From Bradyrhizobium sp. BR 10289 (lineage in GTDB: Bacteria > Pseudomonadota > Alphaproteobacteria > Rhizobiales > Xanthobacteraceae), in NCBI RefSeq assembly GCF_019455385.1, contig NZ_JACOFR010000003.1, forward strand, positions 62,001 to 126,000: 64,000 nucleotides of DNA, given 5' to 3'. Below the pieces are notes generated by a model. The model searched no databases and was not told where the DNA came from. It saw nothing but the letters and a program-made list of their open reading frames with translations. Below are positions 57,831 to 64,000 of this stretch, one piece after another. Each line of letters opens with the position of its first letter. The first letter of the stretch is position 1. A program made the position numbers and the translations under genes.

Positions 57831-58718
57831 ATGACGATCGCCATTCGGCAGCTTCACAAACATTTTGTCGGCGAGGTGTCGGGCCTCGATCTGCGCAAGC
57901 CGCTCACGCCGGACGAGGCGCGCGAGGTCGAGGCCGCCATGGACAAGTACGCGGTGCTCGTCTTTCACGACCAGGACATCACCGACGAGCAGCAGATGGC
58001 GTTTGCGCTCAATTTCGGCCAGCGCGAGGATGCGCGCGGCGGCACCGTGACCAAGGAGAAGGACTACCGGCTCCAGTCGGGCCTCAACGACGTCTCCAAT
58101 CTCGGCAAGGACGGCAAGCCGCTGGCCAAAGACAGCCGCACGCATCTGTTCAACCTCGGCAATTGCCTGTGGCATTCCGACAGCTCGTTTCGGCCGATCC
58201 CGGCAAAATTCTCGCTGCTGTCGGCGCGGGTGGTGAACCCGAAGGGCGGCAACACCGAATTCGCCGACATGCGCGCGGCCTATGACGCGCTCGACGACGA
58301 GACCAAGGCGGAGATCGACGACCTCGTCTGCGAGCACTCGCTGATGTATTCGCGGGGATCGCTCGGCTTCACCGAATATACCGAGGACGAGAAGCAGATG
58401 TTCAAGCCGGTGCTGCAGCGGCTGGTGCGGACGCACCCGGTACATCGCCGCAAGTCGCTCTATCTGTCATCGCATGCCGGCAAGGTCGTCGGCATGAGCG
58501 TGCCGGAGGGACGGCTGCTCCTGCGCGACCTCACCGAGCACGCGACGCAGCCCGAGTTCGTCTATGTCCACAAATGGAAGCTGCATGACCTCGTGATGTG
58601 GGACAACCGCCAGACCATGCACCGCGTCCGCCGCTACGACCAGTCGCAACCGCGCGACATGCGCCGGGCGACGGTGGCGGGGACGGAGCCGACGGTGCAG
58701 CAGCAGGCGGCGGAGTAG
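57831..58718 (+). CDS. TauD/TfdA-type Fe(II)/2-oxoglutarate dioxygenase
   Basis: The 295-residue protein is a non-haem iron dioxygenase. The metal site is the HxD in LWHSDSSF and the distal His in MWDNRQTMHRVRRYD, with the 2-oxoglutarate-binding Arg probably in the final RRATVAG. The start (GEVSGLDLRKPLT, YAVLVFHDQDIT) is typical of TauD/TfdA. Members attack taurine, 2,4-D, alkylsulfates and similar acids. A GGGAGAAACGCC ribosome-binding region precedes the ATG. The substrate here is unknown. Confidence 0.9.
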   Translation: MTIAIRQLHKHFVGEVSGLDLRKPLTPDEAREVEAAMDKYAVLVFHDQDITDEQQMAFALNFGQREDARGGTVTKEKDYRLQSGLNDVSNLGKDGKPLAKDSRTHLFNLGNCLWHSDSSFRPIPAKFSLLSARVVNPKGGNTEFADMRAAYDALDDETKAEIDDLVCEHSLMYSRGSLGFTEYTEDEKQMFKPVLQRLVRTHPVHRRKSLYLSSHAGKVVGMSVPEGRLLLRDLTEHATQPEFVYVHKWKLHDLVMWDNRQTMHRVRRYDQSQPRDMRRATVAGTEPTVQQQAAE

Positions 58719-58746
58719 GGGCGGCACAGCGCGGCTCAGCAAACGA

Positions 58747-58850
58747 TGTCATCGCCCGGCTTGACCGGGCGATCCAGTACTCCGAGACGGTTGTGATGGA
58801 GCCGATGGGCTGCGGCATACTGGATGCCCCGGTCAAGCCGGGGCATGACA
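58747..58850. repeat. Palindromic intergenic repeat, family E
   Basis: GTCATCGCCCGGCTTGACCG and GATCCAGTACTCCGAGACG face TACTGGATGCCCCGGTCAAG and CCGGGGCATGACA. Confidence 0.85.
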
Positions 58851-58884
58851 GCAGTGGGTGATGCTAAGACAGCAGAGAGGCCGC

Positions 58885-59529
58885 TTACGCGTGCCCCGCC
58901 TCGTTCGACAGCATGCCGGGATCGATGCCGATCTTCCGCAATGCCCGGCCGTACTTCTCGTCGACGTCGTCGCCGAAAATCAGATCCGCATCGGCATCGC
59001 AATGCAGCCAGCCGTTGCTCTGGATCTCGGTCTCGAGCTGGCCTGGCGCCCAACCGGCATAGCCGAGCGCGAGGATGGCGTGCTTGGGGCCGGAGCCGTT
59101 GGCGATGGCGCGCAGGATGTCGACGGTCGCGGTGAGGCAGACGCCATCGTCGATCCGCAGCGTCGCATTCTCGATATAGAAATCGCTGGAATGCAGCACG
59201 AAGCCGCGGCCGGTATCGACGGGACCGCCCTGCAGCACCTTCATGGTTTCCGCGTTCCCGGGCAGCTTGATGTGCTCGCCCTTCTTGATGATGCCGAGCT
59301 GCTGCAACAGTTCGGGGAAGTCGATGCTGCCGGCCGGATGATTGACGATGATGCCCATGGCGCCTTCGGCCGAATGGGCACAGAGATAGATCACCGAGCG
59401 CTCGAAGCGCGCATCGCCCATCACGGGCATCGCGATCAGCAGCCGGCCGTCGAGATAACCGGCCGAGTTGGGCAGCGCGGGGCCCGCCCCGCGGGTGCTT
59501 TCGCCCGTCCTCTTGCCTGTGGGAGCCAT
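58885..59529 (-). CDS. YqgE/AlgH family protein (UPF0301)
   Basis: The 214-residue protein belongs to the YqgE/AlgH family: [59 protein letters not shown] and [20 protein letters not shown], then [13 protein letters not shown]. No enzymatic role is established; AlgH was linked to alginate regulation in Pseudomonas. The N-terminal extension (residues 1-25) is Gly/Pro rich. Length is normal for alphaproteobacteria. Confidence 0.93.
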   Translation of the reverse strand: MAPTGKRTGESTRGAGPALPNSAGYLDGRLLIAMPVMGDARFERSVIYLCAHSAEGAMGIIVNHPAGSIDFPELLQQLGIIKKGEHIKLPGNAETMKVLQGGPVDTGRGFVLHSSDFYIENATLRIDDGVCLTATVDILRAIANGSGPKHAILALGYAGWAPGQLETEIQSNGWLHCDADADLIFGDDVDEKYGRALRKIGIDPGMLSNEAGHA

Positions 59530-59671
59530 CGTTGAAGCACTCCGGTTTCAATTCCTATCCTGATGTCGGGCCGGGCTGGTGTCAAATCAAGGCTTGCAGG
59601 GACCTGATTCCAGTGCATCCATCACAAGCAATTCAATGGTTTGGCCCGGGGTGACCCTGTAAAGACGTGCC

Positions 59672-60511
59672 ATGCTCACACAAGTTCCCCTGCGTGCGGT
59701 GCTTGGCGTCGCGACAACCCTGCTTGCGTCGTCGCTGGCGATCGCGGCCCGTGCCGACGATAGCTCGCCCTGGCAGCGCGACGGGCATTCCGCGGTCCGG
59801 TTGCTGGCGGGCTCGCGCAGCGGCGCGGTGCTGCTCGGCGGCATCGCCTTCCAGCTGCAGCCGGGCTGGAAAACCTATTGGCGCATGCCGGGCGATTCCG
59901 GCGTCCCGCCGCGATTCGACTTCTCGAAGTCGGACAATGTCGAGGCGGTGACAGTGATGTGGCCGGCGCCGCTGAAATTCGACGACGGCGCGGGCGGCCA
60001 TTCGATCGGCTATCACGACCAGATCGTGCTACCCTTGCGCATCGTGCCCAAGGCCGCCGACAAGCCGGTGACCTTGCGCGCCGAGATCAATTACGCGGTG
60101 TGCGAAAAGCTCTGCATTCCCGTCGAGGCCAATGCCGAGCTCGGCTTCAACAGCGTCGCCTCGACCGAAGACGCCAATTTGCGTGCCGCGCTCGACACCG
60201 TGCCCAAGCCCGCCAATATCGGCGATCCCAACCCGCTGACCATCCGCGACGTCAAGCGCGACGGGCCGAAGAACGTGGTGGTCGACGTGGTCGTGCCAGA
60301 CAGCCGTAACGTCAATCTGTTCGTGGAAGGACCGACGCTCGACTGGGCGCTGCCGATCCCGGAGCCGGTCAAGGAGAGCCCGGCTGGCGTGAGGCGGTTT
60401 TCGTTCGAGCTCGATGGGCTGCCGCCGGGCGCCAAGCCCGAGGGAGCGGCGCTGAAGTTCACGCTGGTCGGTCCGGAGAAGTCGTACGAGTTCAATACGA
60501 ATTTGGAGTGA
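59672..60511 (+). CDS. Periplasmic DsbD N-terminal-domain-like protein
   Basis: The 279-residue protein has a signal peptide (about 1-29) and a domain like the N-terminal module of DsbD/ScsB: WKTYWRMPGDSGVPPRFDFS, then YHDQIVLPLRIVP and the thiol motif YAVCEKLCIPVEAN, with a CxxxC spacing like the DsbD alpha domain. No transmembrane or thioredoxin domain follows, so it is free-standing. It might accept reducing equivalents from a separate DsbD/CcdA and pass them to an unknown partner. The gene is divergent from YqgE. Confidence 0.8.
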   Translation: MLTQVPLRAVLGVATTLLASSLAIAARADDSSPWQRDGHSAVRLLAGSRSGAVLLGGIAFQLQPGWKTYWRMPGDSGVPPRFDFSKSDNVEAVTVMWPAPLKFDDGAGGHSIGYHDQIVLPLRIVPKAADKPVTLRAEINYAVCEKLCIPVEANAELGFNSVASTEDANLRAALDTVPKPANIGDPNPLTIRDVKRDGPKNVVVDVVVPDSRNVNLFVEGPTLDWALPIPEPVKESPAGVRRFSFELDGLPPGAKPEGAALKFTLVGPEKSYEFNTNLE

Positions 60512-60580
60512 GGCGAGCTTGCGCGGCAGCCGGGACCGCGCGGAGTGAGCTGTACTGCCCTCGCCTCCAATCCAGCTGTC

Positions 60581-60623
60581 GGGTATGGGTCCCGGATCTG
60601 CGCTGACGCTTGTCCGGGACGAC
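60581..60623. repeat. Family B-like repeat, half copy
   Basis: GGGTATGGGTCCCGGATCTG then GACGCTTGTCCGGGACGAC is the right half of a family B element, after the DsbD-like gene. Confidence 0.55.
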
Positions 60624-60737
60624 ACTGTTGGTTGGAGCCACAGCCCGCCATCCAACCGAATCTTAACGAATGGTTGCTAGTCCAAGGGCGACCGCATCAA
60701 GCCTGCCGCAGCGTGCGGATTGCCCTGGGGATTCTTC

Positions 60738-62114
60738 GTGGCTGTAGTGGATGCAGAACCTGCAACGACCGGACCTGCGGCCCTCATCGCACGGCTGCGC
60801 GGGAAGCTTGCGGGCGGCTCGAGCGAAGCGTCGCTGACGCGGCGGCTGGCGGGCACCATCTTCATCATCCGCGTCATCAGCGCAGGCCTTGCCTACGTCT
60901 CGCAGGTGCTGCTGGCGCGCTGGATGGGGACGTCCGATTACGGCATCTATGTCTATGTCTGGACCTGGGTGCTGCTGCTCGGCAGCATGATGGATTTCGG
61001 AATCTCGGCCTCCGCGCAAAAGATCATTCCGGAGTACCGCAGCAGCGGCGATCAGGCGCTGCTGCGCGGCTTTCTCTCTGGCAGTCGCTGGCTGACCTTT
61101 GCCGTCTCCGCGCTGGTCTCACTCGCCCTCGCCGGCCTCGTCAGGTTGCTGTCGCCCTGGGTCGATCCGGCCGAAGAGCTGCCCCTCTATATCGGCTGCA
61201 TGACGCTGCCGGCCTTCGTCGTCGCCAACACCCAGGATGGTATCGCGCGCTCGCATGACTGGATGCAGCTCGGATTGATGCCGCAATTCATCATTCGCCA
61301 GGCGCTGATCATCGGCATCACGGCTATCGCCTTCCTGCTCGGCTATCATCTCGGCGCGGTCGCCGCGATGGTCGCGAGCGCCGGCGCCGTCTGGATCGCG
61401 ATGACCGGGCAAATGGTCGTGCTGAACCGCAAGCTGGCCGATCACATCGCGCCGGGGGTGAAGGCCTACGACATCAGCGGCTGGCTCGCGGTGTCTCTGC
61501 CGATCCTGCTGGTCGAGAGCTTCTACCTGCTGCTCTCCTACACCGACGTGCTGGTGCTGCAGCAGTTCCGTCCGTCCGGCGAGGTCGGCGTGTACTTCGC
61601 CGTGGTGAAGACGCTGGCGCTGGTCTCCTTCATCCACTACGCGATGTCGGCAACGACCGCGCACCGCTTTGCCGAATACAACGCGGCCGGCGACAAGGCG
61701 CGGCTATCGGCCTATGTCGCATACGCCATCAACTGGACGTTCTGGCCGTCACTGGCGGCGACCATCGTGCTGCTCGCACTGGGCAAGCCGCTGCTCTGGC
61801 TGTTCGGGCCGCAATTCACGGTCGGCTACGACATCATGTTCGTCGCCGCGATCGGCCTCGTGGTGCGCTCCGCGATCGGACCCGTCGAGCGGCTGCTCAA
61901 CATGCTGGGTCAGCAGAAGATCTGCGCGCTCGCCTACGCGCTGGCGTTCGTGATGAACGTCGTGCTCTGCATCGCGCTGGTGCCGCGCTACGGCGGCCAT
62001 GGCGCGGCGGCGGCGACCTCAATCTCGCTCAGCTTCGAGACCGTGCTGCTGTTCTGGATCGTGCGCCAGCGCCTCGGCCTGCACGTGCTGGCGTTCGGAA
62101 GGCGCACCGACTGA
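60738..62114 (+). CDS. Polysaccharide/O-antigen flippase-like membrane protein
   Basis: The 458-residue protein has about 12-14 hydrophobic segments and fits the polysaccharide transporter (PST)/MATE-like flippase family: TRRLAGTIFIIRVISAGLAYV, QVLLARWMGTSDYGIYVYVW, then LLSYTDVLVLQQFRPSGEVG and ALALVSFIHYAMSATTAHRF-like helices. It would move lipid-linked sugars across the inner membrane. I chose the GTG start at 60738, with GGGG about 7 bases upstream; a TTG at 60720 is possible. No glycosyltransferases are adjacent. Confidence 0.87.
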   Translation: MAVVDAEPATTGPAALIARLRGKLAGGSSEASLTRRLAGTIFIIRVISAGLAYVSQVLLARWMGTSDYGIYVYVWTWVLLLGSMMDFGISASAQKIIPEYRSSGDQALLRGFLSGSRWLTFAVSALVSLALAGLVRLLSPWVDPAEELPLYIGCMTLPAFVVANTQDGIARSHDWMQLGLMPQFIIRQALIIGITAIAFLLGYHLGAVAAMVASAGAVWIAMTGQMVVLNRKLADHIAPGVKAYDISGWLAVSLPILLVESFYLLLSYTDVLVLQQFRPSGEVGVYFAVVKTLALVSFIHYAMSATTAHRFAEYNAAGDKARLSAYVAYAINWTFWPSLAATIVLLALGKPLLWLFGPQFTVGYDIMFVAAIGLVVRSAIGPVERLLNMLGQQKICALAYALAFVMNVVLCIALVPRYGGHGAAAATSISLSFETVLLFWIVRQRLGLHVLAFGRRTD

Positions 62115-62120
62115 CGCAGG

Positions 62121-63095
62121 TCAGCCGTTCTGCAACGCCACGGTCCCGGCATCTGCGACCAGCAGCGCATCCAGCATCTTGCGGCCCGACGTGTCCGCCT
62201 GCATCAGCGGATCGGCCTTGAACATCGCCTTGAGATAGCTCGAGACCGCGCGGATCCGCGGCACGAACTGGAGATCGCCGTGGACGTTGATCCAGACGTC
62301 GCGCGTCGTCGACATTTTCTCGTGCAGCACCGGAACCAGATCGCTGCGGCCGGCCACTGCGAAGCTCGGCAGCAGCACGAGGCCGATGCCGCCGGCCGCC
62401 GCGTTCATCTGCGCGATCATGCTGTTGGAATGGAAGCTGACCGGCGGATTGCGGACGACATCATCGAGCCAGCGCACGGAATCGAGCTGGATCAGATCGT
62501 CGATATAGGTCACAAAACTGTGGCGGGCGAGGTCCGCGGGCCGCTCGGGCATGCCTTCACGTGCCAGATAATCCTGCGAACCGTAGAGGCCAAGCTGAAA
62601 GCAGCCGAGCCGCTCCGACACCATGCCCTGCCCCGGCGGTCGGAAGAAGCTCAGGAAGAGATCGGCTTCGCGCCGGTTGACCGAGACCGCCTGCGGGGAG
62701 GTCAGAAGCTCGACGGTGAGATCGGGATAACGCTGCCGCAGCGGTGCGAAGCGGAACGCGAGATAGAGCGAGGCGATGCCTTCCATGGTCGCAAGCCTGA
62801 CCCGGCCCGCCATCCGGCTGCCGCCGCGCTGCACGTCCTGATGCATCGCGATGACGGCGCTCTCGATCCGCTCGGCATGGCAGAGCAACCGCTCGCCGGC
62901 CTCGTTGACCCGCAACCCCTGCGGCGACCGCTCGAACAATGTCGCACCGAGCGTGCATTCGAGATGCGCGATCCGCCGGCTGATGGTGGATTGGTCGACC
63001 CGTAGCCGCTTGGCCGCGCTGGCAAGGCTTCCGCCGCGCACCACGTGAAGGAAGATCTTGAGATCGTCCCAGTCGAGCGAATTGAACTCCTGCAT
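62121..63095 (-). CDS. LysR-family transcriptional regulator
   Basis: The 324-residue protein has a winged HTH at the start (WDDLKIFLHVVRGGSLASAA, then LRVDQSTISRRIAHLE) and a LysR effector-binding domain from about 95. ATG 63095 is preceded by GGAGGGG; a frame opening at 63128 is not preferred. It is divergent from a nitrilase gene and probably regulates it. The effector is unknown. Confidence 0.9.
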   Translation of the reverse strand: MQEFNSLDWDDLKIFLHVVRGGSLASAAKRLRVDQSTISRRIAHLECTLGATLFERSPQGLRVNEAGERLLCHAERIESAVIAMHQDVQRGGSRMAGRVRLATMEGIASLYLAFRFAPLRQRYPDLTVELLTSPQAVSVNRREADLFLSFFRPPGQGMVSERLGCFQLGLYGSQDYLAREGMPERPADLARHSFVTYIDDLIQLDSVRWLDDVVRNPPVSFHSNSMIAQMNAAAGGIGLVLLPSFAVAGRSDLVPVLHEKMSTTRDVWINVHGDLQFVPRIRAVSSYLKAMFKADPLMQADTSGRKMLDALLVADAGTVALQNG

Positions 63096-63232
63096 GGCCC
63101 CTCCAGACAGCAAGCGCTGTGCCAGCAAGGCACGGTGGGACGGATTGTCGCCCTCTGCAAGCCGTCTTGCAGGATTCTCTGTATCGGGGTGTTGGGGGCG
63201 CCATTAGCCTGTCCTGAACCAAGGACAAAGCC

Positions 63233-64000
63233 ATGCTTCCCCGCTTCAAGGCCGCCGCGGTGCACGCCGCGCCGGTGTTTCTCGACCGTTCGGCGACCAC
63301 AAAAAAGGCAATCTCGCTCATCCGTGAGGCAGCCGCCGCCGGCGCGGAAATCGTGGCCTTTTCCGAGACGTTCATTCCCGCCTTCCCGGTGTGGGCTGCG
63401 CTCTGGGCTCCGATCGACAATCACGATCTGTTCGTGCGCATGGCCGACCAGTCGGTGCTGGTCGATGGCCCCGAGATCAAGGCGATCCGCGACGAAGCGC
63501 GCGCGCTCGGCATCGTCGTGTCGATCGGCATCAGCGAGAAGTCGCCGGCGAGCGTCGGCGCCATCTGGAATGCCAACCTCCTGATCGGCGAGGACGGCGA
63601 GATCCTCAACCACCATCGCAAGCTGGTGCCGACCTTCTACGAGAAACTGATCTGGGCCAGCGGTGACGGCGCGGGCCTGCGCGTCGTCGACACCAAGCTC
63701 GGCAGGATCGGGCAGCTGATCTGCGGCGAGAACACCAACCCGTTGGCACGCTATTCGCTGATGGCACAGGGTGAGCAGTTACACATTTCGAGCTGGCCGC
63801 CGGTGTGGCCAACGCGCCGGCCGGCCGGCGGCGGCAACTACCACATCGCCGCCGCAACCCGAATCCGTGCCGCCGCGCATTGCTTCGAAGCCAAGGTATT
63901 CGGCCTCGTCACCGCGGGCGTGCTCGACAAGGCCGCGCGCGACATGCTGGTGGCGCGTGACTCGTCCACCGCCGCGGTACTGGACGCAACACCCCGCGCG
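63233..64000 (+). CDS. Nitrilase (runs off the window)
   Basis: The first 256 residues of a nitrilase-superfamily enzyme that converts nitriles to carboxylic acids and ammonia. The catalytic triad is complete: Glu45 in FSETFIPAFP, Lys130 in HHRKLVPTFYEK and Cys164 in LICGENTNPLARY. The SSWPPVWP segment is typical of true nitrilases rather than amidases. An aliphatic or aryl-acetonitrile substrate is possible. The gene is divergent from a LysR gene. The C-terminal part lies beyond the window. Confidence 0.9.
   Translation, partial: MLPRFKAAAVHAAPVFLDRSATTKKAISLIREAAAAGAEIVAFSETFIPAFPVWAALWAPIDNHDLFVRMADQSVLVDGPEIKAIRDEARALGIVVSIGISEKSPASVGAIWNANLLIGEDGEILNHHRKLVPTFYEKLIWASGDGAGLRVVDTKLGRIGQLICGENTNPLARYSLMAQGEQLHISSWPPVWPTRRPAGGGNYHIAAATRIRAAAHCFEAKVFGLVTAGVLDKAARDMLVARDSSTAAVLDATPRA

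Overview
The window looks like chromosomal DNA of a Bradyrhizobium-like alphaproteobacterium (order Hyphomicrobiales). The evidence is high GC with G/C-rich third positions, alphaproteobacterial markers (RcdA, DUF1192, DUF4164, a short ZapA, a ruvC-ruvA-ruvB operon preceded by yebC), and many copies of several palindromic intergenic repeat families. I see no transposase, integrase, CRISPR array, tRNA or rRNA. Almost all of it reads as core genome. The genus is an inference; no 16S or marker search could be run.

Layout. 1-2.2 kb: the start of an N-carbamoyl-D-amino acid hydrolase, a divergent LysR regulator and a class I glutamine amidotransferase. 2.3-7.7 kb: a minus-strand block of a DUF1348 protein, YbgC thioesterase, exported metallophosphoesterase, RuvB, RuvA, RuvC and YebC, with a possible SOS box before ruvC. 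7.8-11.1 kb: two tandem soluble chemoreceptors whose shared sensor-like domain is at the C terminus; the first also carries a PilZ domain. 11.1-16 kb: a repeat-rich gap, then an exported molybdenum hydroxylase operon (2Fe-2S subunit, Tat-exported molybdopterin subunit, triheme cytochrome c). 16.2-17.3 kb: a D-threonine-aldolase-like PLP enzyme. 17.5-20.1 kb: a minus-strand block of a YmdB-like phosphodiesterase, 5-formyl-THF cyclo-ligase, a 6S RNA gene, ZapA and a DUF4164 protein.

20.4-30.1 kb: a carbon-metabolism run on the plus strand, tkt-gap-pgk-class II aldolase-class I aldolase-ThiE/TenI-like protein-Sel1 protein-inositol monophosphatase. 30.3-37.4 kb (minus): an orphan AAA ATPase, an RND efflux pump with its adaptor, and a cyclopropane-synthase-like methyltransferase. 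37.6-39.8 kb: an orphan MotA/MotB-like stator pair, followed by a GNAT enzyme and a small membrane protein. 40.9-44.6 kb: an ABC exporter, rpmE with promoter and terminator, RcdA, a candidate small RNA with anti-Shine-Dalgarno segments, and DUF1192. 44.7-51 kb: a quinone oxidoreductase and two c-di-GMP proteins (a degenerate GGDEF-EAL protein and a dCache-type GGDEF cyclase). 51-55.5 kb: GalU, a lytic transglycosylase and an SGNH-like protein with replaced catalytic residues. 55.6-64 kb: a CsbD-like protein, two divergent SDRs, a TauD dioxygenase, YqgE, a DsbD-like periplasmic domain, a polysaccharide flippase, a LysR regulator and the start of a nitrilase.

The observations I rate highest are the small-RNA candidate at 44.0-44.1 kb, the paired receptors with one PilZ insertion, the orphan stator pair, the zapA-6S RNA-fau block, and the density of palindromic repeats, some of them inside apparent operons.
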